Assembly: GCA_905193765.1 (NCBI GenBank)
Contig: CAJJPZ010000042.1
Location: 1-15,550, forward strand
Source: an uncultured Eubacterium sp.
GTDB taxonomy: Bacteria; Bacillota; Clostridia; Peptostreptococcales; Anaerovoracaceae
Direction of reading: 5' to 3'
DNA: 15,550 nucleotides
Shown here one piece after another: positions 7,486-14,463 of this stretch. The first letter of the stretch is position 1, and each line of letters opens with the position of its first letter. The translations under genes and the position numbers were made by a program. The notes below the pieces were generated by a model. The model had not been told where the DNA came from and did no database searches. It saw only the letters and a program-made list of their open reading frames with translations.

Positions 7486-7526
7486 ATTCATAATAAATGC
7501 AAACAAAAATTTTACGGAGGGAAATG

Positions 7527-8345
7527 ATGGATATTAAAACACTGGAAAAAACTGCTTCGGAAGTAAGGATCGGTGTGGTGCGCGCGATACATAATGCCGG
7601 ATCCGGACATCCGGGAGGCTCTCTGTCAGCAGCGGACATCGTTACAGCGTTGTATTTCGATGAGATGAATATCGACCCGGAACATCCGGATATGGATGGA
7701 AGAGACAAATTCATCCTGTCGAAAGGACATGCAGGCCCTGTACAGTATTCGGCTCTTGCAGCAAGAGGATACTTCGACATGGAGGAATTCATGACACTGA
7801 GAAAGCTGGGATCGAAATTCCAGGGGCATCCTGATATGAGGAAGGTGCCGGGGATCGAAATGTCGACAGGTTCTCTGGGACAGGGATTCTCAGCGGCAGG
7901 CGGTATGGCAATGGCAAACAAACTCGACGGAAACGATGGCAGGATATATGTACTGCTGGGCGACGGCGAGATACAGGAGGGTATCGTATGGGAAGCGGCC
8001 ATGTCGGCAGCGCACAATAAACTGGACAATCTCGTAGGTATCCTCGACCACAACGGTCTTCAGATAGACGGCAGGAACGAGGATGTCATGACAGTTGCTC
8101 CTGTAGCGGACAAGTTTGCCGCTTTCGGATGGAACGTCATAAATATCGACGGCCATGATTTTGCACAGATACTGGATGCATTCAGCAAGGCCAGGGAGTG
8201 TAAAGGCAGACCTACGATGATAATCGCGGAAACAGTGAAGGGAAAAGGCGTTTCATTCATGGAAAATGAAGCCGGATGGCACGGAAAGGCGCCGGACGAG
8301 GAACAGACTAAGCAGGCGATCGCAGAACTGAGAGGTGAATTATGA
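7527..8345 (+). CDS. Transketolase, N-terminal subunit
   Basis: The thiamine-diphosphate-binding half of a two-gene transketolase (non-oxidative pentose phosphate pathway; transfers two-carbon ketol units; cytosolic). The 272 residues match the first half of transketolase: NAGSGHPGGSLSAADIV near the N terminus, SKGHAGPVQYSAL, STGSLGQG, and the cofactor-binding LLGDGEIQEGIVWEA followed by LDHNGLQIDG, containing the Mg2+/ThDP-binding GDG and N. ATG 7527 is preferred because GGAGGG (7516-7521) lies 5 nt upstream; ATG 7524 is nearly as good, and ATG 7497 lies upstream of this ribosome site. It overlaps the C-terminal subunit gene by up to 4 nt (ATGA), so the two halves are probably made in equal amounts. 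Split transketolases are common in anaerobes; this is not a frameshift. Confidence 0.95.
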   Translation: MDIKTLEKTASEVRIGVVRAIHNAGSGHPGGSLSAADIVTALYFDEMNIDPEHPDMDGRDKFILSKGHAGPVQYSALAARGYFDMEEFMTLRKLGSKFQGHPDMRKVPGIEMSTGSLGQGFSAAGGMAMANKLDGNDGRIYVLLGDGEIQEGIVWEAAMSAAHNKLDNLVGILDHNGLQIDGRNEDVMTVAPVADKFAAFGWNVINIDGHDFAQILDAFSKARECKGRPTMIIAETVKGKGVSFMENEAGWHGKAPDEEQTKQAIAELRGEL

Positions 8346-9277
8346 TGGCAGATAAAATGGCAACAAGGAAAGCATACGGTGAAACTCTCGTTGAACTGGG
8401 TGCTGAAAATCCGGATCTTGTAGTTATGGATGCAGATCTTTCAAAATCCACTATGACAGCTGAATTCGGCAAGAAATACCCTGAAAGATTTTTCAATATG
8501 GGTATCGCAGAACAGAACCTTTACGGTGCGGCAGCAGGTCTGGCGTTATCAGGCAAGGTAGTATGTGCCAGCACTTTCGCCATGTTCGCAGCAGGACGTG
8601 CTTTTGAAATAATCAGGAATTCCATAGGATACACGAGAGCCAATGTCAAGATATGCGCAACACATTCAGGAATAACAGTAGGCGAAGACGGCGCCAGCCA
8701 TCAGACTTTCGAGGACATAGCACTGATGCGCACGATACCGGGGATGACTGTGATAAATCCGTCAGACGGAGTTTCGGCAGGCAAGCTCATACGTCAGGCT
8801 GTTGCATTCAACGGTCCGTGCTATGTGCGCCTCGGCAGGGCAGCTGTGCCTGTATTCTACGGCGAGGATTCTGAAATCACTCTCGGTAAGGGCAACCTGA
8901 TAAGAGACGGCAGGGATGTCACTGTCATAGCGACAGGCATAATGGTGAGCGAGGCAGCTGCAGCAGCAGAAAAGCTTGCTGAGGACGGCATAGATGTCAG
9001 AGTGATAGACATGCACACTATAAAGCCACTGGATGAAGAGATAATAATAAAGGCGGCAGAAGAGACAGGCGCCATAGTGACTGCAGAAGAACATTCGGTG
9101 ATAGGCGGTCTGGGAAGCGCAGTCGCAGAAGTAGTTGTCAGGAACCATCCGGTGAAAATGTCCATGGTGGGACAGAAGGATACCTACGGTGAATCAGGCA
9201 AGCCTGATGAACTCAAGAAAAAATACGGAATGACTTCCGATGATATCATAAAAGCAGTAAAAGAACTGATATCGTAA
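8342..9277 (+). CDS. Transketolase, C-terminal subunit
   Basis: Pyrimidine-binding and C-terminal half of the split transketolase, 311 residues. Family features are VVMDADLSKSTM, FFNMGIAEQNLYGAAAGLA (containing the catalytic Glu that activates thiamine diphosphate), THSGITVGEDGASHQTFED, PGMTVINPSD and a C-terminal domain with EEHSVIGGLGSAVAE. It must pair with the preceding subunit to be active. Start choice: ATG 8342 (ATGA overlap with the upstream stop) or ATG 8345, the latter with better spacing (7 nt) from AGGTG at 8333-8337; the difference is one Met. Similar proteins include the 1-deoxyxylulose-5-phosphate synthase C-terminal half, but the paired N-terminal gene supports transketolase. 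It ends 28 nt before a strong terminator. Confidence 0.95.
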   Translation: MMADKMATRKAYGETLVELGAENPDLVVMDADLSKSTMTAEFGKKYPERFFNMGIAEQNLYGAAAGLALSGKVVCASTFAMFAAGRAFEIIRNSIGYTRANVKICATHSGITVGEDGASHQTFEDIALMRTIPGMTVINPSDGVSAGKLIRQAVAFNGPCYVRLGRAAVPVFYGEDSEITLGKGNLIRDGRDVTVIATGIMVSEAAAAAEKLAEDGIDVRVIDMHTIKPLDEEIIIKAAEETGAIVTAEEHSVIGGLGSAVAEVVVRNHPVKMSMVGQKDTYGESGKPDELKKKYGMTSDDIIKAVKELIS

Positions 9278-9300
9278 TATTATTGGATTTCATATGGAAT

Positions 9301-9359
9301 AAAGCCCCCGGGTCTGTAATAGATTAGTATTACCGGTAATCACAGACAAGGGGGTTTTT
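9301..9359 (+). terminator. Strong intrinsic terminator after the transketolase genes
   Basis: A long stem: CCCCC (9305-9309) pairs with GGGGG (9350-9354), GTCTGT (9312-9317) with ACAGAC (9342-9347), and an inner GATTA with TAATC, followed by TTTTT (9355-9359). The AAA before the C-run would extend pairing into the T-run, so it may also work on the opposite strand. Its 3' arm carries AAGGGGG, the only ribosome-site-like sequence before the next gene. Confidence 0.88.
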
Positions 9360-9363
9360 CAGT

Positions 9364-9831
9364 ATGAAGAAAGATATGATCGGAGGGAAGCTGTCCGGCA
9401 GGCAAGTGATAGCTGCATGTGCTGCACTGGTGCTGGTATGTATATGTGCAGCCCTGATTTTCACAAGGATCACAGGCGGTGAGACTGTGAAGTTCGAGGT
9501 TGTGAAAGAAAGTCAGCTGCCTCACGGTATCACGTCGGATATAATACCGGAATACAAGACTCTGGAAAGGGCTCTGGCATGCATGGACGGAGACGATATA
9601 TATGTCATAGTCACCCGGGGCGAAAAGCCAACATCGGGGTATACAGTATCGGTGGAGAAGATAGAGCTGGAAAAAAAGAACAACGGAAGCAATCTCGTTG
9701 TTTACGCAGCTTTCAGCGATCCATCGAAGAAAACAGCTGTTTCCCAGATAATAACATATCCGGTGCAGGCAGTAAGGACAGATCTGAAGAAACTGCCTGA
9801 TTCCATCGAGCTCAGGATACAGTACGAATAG
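9364..9831 (+). CDS. Membrane-anchored PrcB C-terminal-domain protein
   Basis: A 155-residue protein with a short basic N terminus, one membrane segment (about 14-34) and a predicted extracytoplasmic domain. Residues about 78-152 resemble the PrcB C-terminal domain, named after a subunit of the dentilisin protease complex of Treponema denticola: a GEKPTSGYTV turn (86-95), a strand-rich centre, and an 'ITYPVQAV' strand (130-137). The role is unknown; a protein-protein interaction or protease-accessory function is only inferred, though an S41 protease gene lies downstream. An IAAC at 16-19 resembles a lipobox but lies at the start of the hydrophobic stretch, so an uncleaved anchor is more likely. 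ATG 9364 is 4 nt after a terminator T-run, and its likely ribosome site AAGGGGG (9348-9354) is inside that hairpin. The next gene has its own promoter. Confidence 0.78.
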   Translation: MKKDMIGGKLSGRQVIAACAALVLVCICAALIFTRITGGETVKFEVVKESQLPHGITSDIIPEYKTLERALACMDGDDIYVIVTRGEKPTSGYTVSVEKIELEKKNNGSNLVVYAAFSDPSKKTAVSQIITYPVQAVRTDLKKLPDSIELRIQYE

Positions 9832-9896
9832 TTCACATAACTGTCACTAAATCCGACAAAAGGGACCCTAATATGATGTAATTCGCCTCCGATTTC

Positions 9897-9925
9897 TTGA
9901 AATGAACGCCGTTATGAGGTATAAT
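9897..9925 (+). promoter_or_regulatory. Sigma-A promoter of the ftsE operon
   Basis: TTGAAA (9897-9902), a 17 nt spacer, then a perfect TATAAT (9920-9925). Transcription should start near 9932, giving a leader of about 30 nt before ftsE. A second TATAAT at 9933-9938 has no matching -35. This is the best promoter in the window. The rest of the gap from 9832 shows no gene or terminator. Confidence 0.85.
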
Positions 9926-9932
9926 CATAACG
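9910..9932. promoter_or_regulatory. Palindrome over the ftsE -10 box, candidate operator
   Basis: CGTTATGA (9910-9917) and TCATAACG (9925-9932) are perfect 8 bp inverted arms around a 7 nt spacer, covering the spacer, the -10 box and the predicted start site. A dimeric repressor bound here would block RNA polymerase. No regulator gene is nearby, and the site's identity is unknown. Confidence 0.55.
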
Positions 9933-9964
9933 TATAATCGACAGAAAGAAAGGGGCAGAAATAC

Positions 9965-10756
9965 ATGATCGTATTTGACAATGTTACCAAATACTACAAA
10001 TCAAATGTCGGTCTCGAAAAGGTTTCGGTAAAAATAAACAAAGGTGATTTCGTATTTCTTGTAGGTCCCAGCGGGGCAGGAAAATCGACCTTTGTGAAGC
10101 TTATTCTCAAAGAGATAGATGCAGATTCGGGCAGCATCACCGTAAAGGGGAATGATGTTACAAAGATGTCAAAAAGGCAGGTCCCGAAGCTGAGAAGGAA
10201 TATAGGTATAGTTTTTCAGGACTTCAGACTCCTTCCTAAAAAAACGGTCTATGAAAACGTGGCGTTTGCCATGGAGATAGTGCATCAGCCAAGAAAACTC
10301 ATAAAAAAATATGTGCCTCAGGTGCTGAGTGTCGTAGGCATATCGGATAAATCAGACAAATATCCCGACGAGCTGTCGGCAGGAGAGCAGCAGAGGGTGG
10401 CGATAGCAAGAGCCATAGTGAACAAGCCGAGGATACTCATCGCAGATGAACCTACAGGCAATCTGGATCCGGATACAGCATGGGAGATCATGCTGCTGCT
10501 GGATCAGATAAACAAGCGCGGAACGACGATCGTGATGGTGACCCATGCCAAGGATATAGTAGACCGCATGGGCAAACGTGTCATAGCTATCGAAAACGGC
10601 AGGATCGTAAGAGATGAGTTCGGAGCGTACGGATTCGAGGAGATGCTGGAGGAAGCCTCGGCGGAGGGTGCTTTCGGCGTCCTTGGACAGGATACACTGC
10701 AGGCTCACCGAAGCCTGAGATCACGTTTCAGGAGAGGAGGAAGCAGCGATGATTAA
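9965..10756 (+). CDS. ftsE: Cell-division ABC ATPase FtsE
   Basis: The ATP-hydrolysing half of FtsEX, which works at the inner face of the membrane and switches on cell-wall hydrolases outside rather than moving a solute. Motifs: Walker A GPSGAGKST (34-42), Q-loop Q85, signature LSAGEQQR (137-144), Walker B ILIADEPT (157-164) with catalytic E162, and switch H194. At 263 residues it is about 35 longer than typical FtsE; the extra is a C-terminal tail (about 220-263) with an acidic then a basic, Arg-rich part. The start is ATG 9965 behind AAAGGGG (9949-9955). It is the first gene behind the 9897-9925 promoter and overlaps ftsX by 8 nt; the ftsX ribosome site lies within its tail codons. Confidence 0.96.
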   Translation: MIVFDNVTKYYKSNVGLEKVSVKINKGDFVFLVGPSGAGKSTFVKLILKEIDADSGSITVKGNDVTKMSKRQVPKLRRNIGIVFQDFRLLPKKTVYENVAFAMEIVHQPRKLIKKYVPQVLSVVGISDKSDKYPDELSAGEQQRVAIARAIVNKPRILIADEPTGNLDPDTAWEIMLLLDQINKRGTTIVMVTHAKDIVDRMGKRVIAIENGRIVRDEFGAYGFEEMLEEASAEGAFGVLGQDTLQAHRSLRSRFRRGGSSDD

Positions 10757-11642
10757 GCGTTTCTTTTACACATTGAAACAGGCTTTCCTTCAGGTCTTCA
10801 GAAACAGAGCCATGTCGCTGGCGTCCATATTCGCGATAACAGCGATGCTTCTTATCCTGGGTATATTCTTCATACTTGTGATAAACGTCAATACAGCAGC
10901 CCAGACCATAAGTCAGGACTACGACTCCATAGAGATATTCCTGAAAGAGGATGCGACGACGGCGCAGAAGGATGCGATTATAAATGACATGAAAGCCCGC
11001 GACGGAGTGGAGGATGCGTATTTCAAAAGCAAAGACACTGCAATGGATGAGTTCAAGACTAGATGGGGAGAGAACGCTTATCTTCTCGACAGTCTGAAGG
11101 ACAACCCTCTTCCGGATTCCGTAGTAGTGCTGATAGCTGATCTGGAAAAAGCCGATGATATCGCCACTGCGGCAGGTTCTTTCGACGGTGTGGAGGACGT
11201 CAAGTTCTACAAGGATACCGTGGACAAGCTGCTGGACGCAACGAGATTCATACAGATAGCAGCGATAGTGATAATGATTTTCCTTATAATCGTTTCCATC
11301 GTGGTGGTGTCCAACACCATCAAGCTGACTGTTTTCAACAGAGCGCACGAAATAAGCATAATGAAGTATATAGGCGCGACGAACTGGTTCATACGGGGAC
11401 CGTTCCTGGCGGAAGGTATAATCATAGGGATCATATCGGCGGGGATATCTGTGGGGCTCGCAACACTCATGTATAAGAAGCTGATAGAAGTCGTAGGGCC
11501 GCAGATATTCTCTGTACTGTCGATGCCTATGGTTCCTGTGAATTTCCTGGCGTATAACTTCACATGGATATTCATGGCGCTGGGCATAAGTATAGGCGCA
11601 TGCGGTAGTATCATATCGATGAGGAAATTCCTCGATGCATAG
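10749..11642 (+). CDS. ftsX: Cell-division permease-like protein FtsX
   Basis: Membrane half of FtsEX; it passes the ATPase cycle of FtsE to an extracellular hydrolase. The 297 residues show one N-terminal transmembrane helix (about 23-46), an extracytoplasmic domain (about 48-170) that is the expected docking site for the hydrolase, then three more helices (about 173-195, 217-240 and 264-288). The loop after helix 2 carries the FtsX/MacB-family motif with EISIMKYIGATNWFIRGPF. The length is normal. The strong GAGAGGAGG (10732-10740) lies 8 nt before ATG 10749, and the 8 nt overlap with ftsE indicates coupled synthesis. The M23 hydrolase gene follows by 30 nt. Confidence 0.96.
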   Translation: MIKRFFYTLKQAFLQVFRNRAMSLASIFAITAMLLILGIFFILVINVNTAAQTISQDYDSIEIFLKEDATTAQKDAIINDMKARDGVEDAYFKSKDTAMDEFKTRWGENAYLLDSLKDNPLPDSVVVLIADLEKADDIATAAGSFDGVEDVKFYKDTVDKLLDATRFIQIAAIVIMIFLIIVSIVVVSNTIKLTVFNRAHEISIMKYIGATNWFIRGPFLAEGIIIGIISAGISVGLATLMYKKLIEVVGPQIFSVLSMPMVPVNFLAYNFTWIFMALGISIGACGSIISMRKFLDA

Positions 11643-11672
11643 CGGAAGTATTTTCAGGAGGTAAGATCATAC

Positions 11673-12803
11673 ATGTATCGACACAGAAGAAGGGTCTATG
11701 CGGCTGTCGCTCTGATACTGGCACTGTTCCTCTGTCTGGACACAGGGGTGGCCAGTGCGAAGTCGCTCAGTACCATAAAGAACGAGATAAAAGAAAAACA
11801 GGCAGAGCTGGATTCAGGTCAGAAAAAAGAAAAGAGCCTGTCGGCTCAGGTGAATTCGCTGGAAGAGAAGATAAACGAACTGAAAGCGTCCATCAGTAAA
11901 AATGAAATAAAGCTGAAAGAGCTTAAGGCGGATCTGGAAAAAGCACAGAAAAAGGTGGATACCCAGAATGAAGATCTCAGTGCCAGACTGAGAAACATGT
12001 ACAAGAACGGTTCCATAGGCTTCGTAGATGTACTGATGGAATCCGGCAGCTTCACTGAGTTCCTGACTAACCTGGATATGGTGGAGCGCATATACGAGGG
12101 CGACAAGGAAGTCCTGGACGAGCTCCAGAAGGCGTACGACGAAATAGACAAAAAGAAAAAGAAAGTAGAAACACTGCAGGCTGAACTGAAGGATTCGAAG
12201 GAAGTTGCCGAAACAGAAATGAAGACCGTTGAAAAGGAAAAGGCAAAGATCGCAGCTTCGAATGAAGAAACAGAAAAGATGCTCGACGACCTCAACGATG
12301 AGGCCGATGCTATCACGGCAAAGATAAAGGCTGAAGAAGAGGCAAGAAAAGCTGCAGCAGCAAAAAATTCCGGAGGGTCTGGAAACTCAGGCGGCAGTTC
12401 CTCTTCCGGATCATCGGGCGGGGGCAGACTCAGCTGGCCGTGCCACGGTACGATAACTTCAGAACAGGGATGGAGAGTCCATCCTATATTCGGATACAAG
12501 AAGTATCATTCCGGTATGGATATAGGCGTCGCATACGGTACGCCTATAAAGGCAGCTGCATCAGGCACAGTCATAATGGCGTCCTGGTACGGCGGATACG
12601 GATACTGTGTGATAATAGATCACGGCAACGGTCTTTCGACACTTTACGGACACAATTCATCGCTGCATGTAAGCTACGGTCAGAAGGTGTCGAGAGGTCA
12701 GACTATAGCCAGCGCAGGATCCACAGGATATTCAACGGGCCCTCACTGTCACTTTGAAGTCAGAGTCAACGGCAGTGTGACAAACCCGAGAAATTATTTA
12801 TGA
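11673..12803 (+). CDS. Secreted M23 peptidoglycan hydrolase with coiled coil (PcsB/CwlO/EnvC-like)
   Basis: A cell-wall endopeptidase, probably activated by FtsEX. The 376 residues comprise: a signal peptide (basic MYRHRRR, hydrophobic core 8-22, likely cleavage after ASA at 29); a long charged coiled coil (about 30-225), as in PcsB, CwlO and EnvC; a Gly/Ser linker (about 232-251); and a C-terminal M23 LytM domain. Zinc ligands H279 and D283 (HSGMD) and H360, with catalytic H358 (PHCHFEV), are intact, so unlike E. coli EnvC it should itself be an active peptidase. FtsX probably binds the coiled coil and relieves autoinhibition. The ribosome site AGGAGG (11656-11661) precedes ATG 11673. Its position directly after ftsEX supports the pairing. 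Confidence 0.95.
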   Translation: MYRHRRRVYAAVALILALFLCLDTGVASAKSLSTIKNEIKEKQAELDSGQKKEKSLSAQVNSLEEKINELKASISKNEIKLKELKADLEKAQKKVDTQNEDLSARLRNMYKNGSIGFVDVLMESGSFTEFLTNLDMVERIYEGDKEVLDELQKAYDEIDKKKKKVETLQAELKDSKEVAETEMKTVEKEKAKIAASNEETEKMLDDLNDEADAITAKIKAEEEARKAAAAKNSGGSGNSGGSSSSGSSGGGRLSWPCHGTITSEQGWRVHPIFGYKKYHSGMDIGVAYGTPIKAAASGTVIMASWYGGYGYCVIIDHGNGLSTLYGHNSSLHVSYGQKVSRGQTIASAGSTGYSTGPHCHFEVRVNGSVTNPRNYL

Positions 12804-12819
12804 TAAGACAGGCGTACAT

Positions 12820-14463
12820 ATGAGAGAAGCGAAAGAAATACTCAGAGAGATCCTTTTAAAACGTGATATAGTTTCAGAAGAAGATATTTCGGAATACCTG
12901 TCTGACAGACCAAAGAAAACTTATGATCCATTCCTGCTCCTGAATATGGAAGCGGGAGTGGATCTGCTGCTGTCAGAGATAAACGCGGGAACGAAAATAT
13001 GCATCTACGGCGATTATGATGCGGACGGAGTGACGTCGGTCTGTATCATGTATTCGGTGCTCAGACATCTTACGGACAATATAATGTACTATATACCTTC
13101 GAGATTCGATGAAGGATACGGACTTAATACGGATGCTGTGAAGAACATCGCTGATGCAGGTGCAGGCCTGATGATCACAGTTGACTGCGGCAGCGTATCA
13201 TATGACGAGGTCGAGTATGCGAAGCAGCTTGGATTAAAAGTTATCGTTACGGACCATCATAGTATCGATGACGTCAGGGCAGACTGCATACTGATAAATC
13301 CGCACCAGAAGGAGTGTACATATCCTTTCAGCGAACTGGCAGGCTGCGGAGTGGCTTTCAAGATGTGTCAGGCTGTGCAGAAGAGGACGGGACTGCCGAA
13401 GAAAGTGATAACAGATGTCCTTGATCTTGCAGCGGTGGGAACTGTCGGCGACATAGTGAGCCTGACAGACGAGAACCGTACTATAGTGAAATACGGACTG
13501 AATAAAATCAATTCAAGGAGCAGAAGATCACTTGCAGAGCTGGCGTCGGCCATATCGCTGGACTGGATCACGTCAGAAAACATAGCTTTCGGCATAGCGC
13601 CGCACATAAATGCAGCAGGCCGGATGGCTTCTGCAGATGAAGCTGTTAAACTATTCAGAGCTGATGATGACAGCGTGATCCAAAGGCAGGTGGAAAAACT
13701 GACTGCTTTCAACCGTGAACGCAAGGAGAAACAGAACGAAGCGTACGTTGCATGTACAGAGAAGATAACGGGCGAAGAAAACATCATGATCCTGGAAATG
13801 GATGATATACATGAAGGTATAGGCGGTATAGTCGCAGGAAAGATAAAAGAAAACTATCACAGACCTGTGATAATAGTGACCCCGTCAGGAGAGGGATATC
13901 TCAAAGGTACCGGCAGGAGCATACCGAAGATAGATATATATGCGCTGCTGAAGCGTCATGACAGCTTCTTTGAACGATTCGGCGGGCATAAAAGCGCATG
14001 CGGGTTCCTGCTGAGAAAAGACGTTTTCCAGGGCTTCAGGAATGCCGTCGAAATCGATGTGGCAGAAATGAAAAAGGCCGATCCGGAGATATTCGACAAG
14101 AAAAAAGAATGGGATATCGAGATAAGTCCGGGAGAGATAACCATCGGACTTGCACGGACACTGGAGCTCATGGAGCCTTTCGGTCAGGGAAACCCAAGAC
14201 CGGTATTCCTTATGAAGAACGTGATACCGGGAGCTGTGAGGTTCATGGGCAGTGATGAGACACATGCCAGGTTCACAGCAGACGCCGCAGGCTGGGTACA
14301 GACGGTCACGGGGCACGGAGTGGAATGCGTGCTGTTCCAGAGGGCACAGGAACTCAAAGATCTGATGTGCTCTGGAAAACCGGTGGATATCACCGGGACC
14401 GTCAGCCTTAAAACGTGGAGGGGCAGAGAAAGCGTGCAGTTTATTATCGAGGAGATGGAATGA
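12820..14463 (+). CDS. recJ: Single-stranded-DNA 5'-3' exonuclease RecJ
   Basis: A cytosolic DHH-family exonuclease that degrades 5' ends of single-stranded DNA in recombinational and mismatch repair. The 547 residues are near the usual length. DHH motifs in order: CIYGDYDADGVTS (61-73), TVDCGS (120-125), VTDHHS (143-148), GCGVAFK (175-181); then NAAGRM (264-269) of the DHHA1 region, and a C-terminal OB-like part ending with VSLKTWRGRESVQFI. The metal-binding Asp and His residues are present, so it should be active. The ribosome site is weak (AGG 12810-12812). It lies 16 nt after the M23 gene, and its stop codon shares one base with the next start, so it is embedded in the cell-envelope operon despite its unrelated job. 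Confidence 0.96.
   Translation: MREAKEILREILLKRDIVSEEDISEYLSDRPKKTYDPFLLLNMEAGVDLLLSEINAGTKICIYGDYDADGVTSVCIMYSVLRHLTDNIMYYIPSRFDEGYGLNTDAVKNIADAGAGLMITVDCGSVSYDEVEYAKQLGLKVIVTDHHSIDDVRADCILINPHQKECTYPFSELAGCGVAFKMCQAVQKRTGLPKKVITDVLDLAAVGTVGDIVSLTDENRTIVKYGLNKINSRSRRSLAELASAISLDWITSENIAFGIAPHINAAGRMASADEAVKLFRADDDSVIQRQVEKLTAFNRERKEKQNEAYVACTEKITGEENIMILEMDDIHEGIGGIVAGKIKENYHRPVIIVTPSGEGYLKGTGRSIPKIDIYALLKRHDSFFERFGGHKSACGFLLRKDVFQGFRNAVEIDVAEMKKADPEIFDKKKEWDIEISPGEITIGLARTLELMEPFGQGNPRPVFLMKNVIPGAVRFMGSDETHARFTADAAGWVQTVTGHGVECVLFQRAQELKDLMCSGKPVDITGTVSLKTWRGRESVQFIIEEME

Noticed and set aside
7497..7499. ATG 7497 as the start of the transketolase N subunit
   Set aside because: The GGAGGG ribosome site lies downstream of it, and family N-terminal homology begins near 7527.
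8342..8345. Frameshift splitting a single transketolase gene
   Set aside because: The second frame has its own ribosome site and ATG, and split transketolases are common in anaerobes.
9409..9420. Lipobox (IAAC) in the PrcB-like protein
   Set aside because: The cysteine is at the beginning of the hydrophobic stretch, not after it, so lipoprotein processing is unlikely.
9933..9938. Second TATAAT as another promoter
   Set aside because: No -35-like hexamer at 16-18 nt upstream.
11846..12499. Long antisense open frame opposite the M23 hydrolase
   Set aside because: Ser/Phe-rich mirror of Lys/Glu coiled-coil codons; an artefact of composition.
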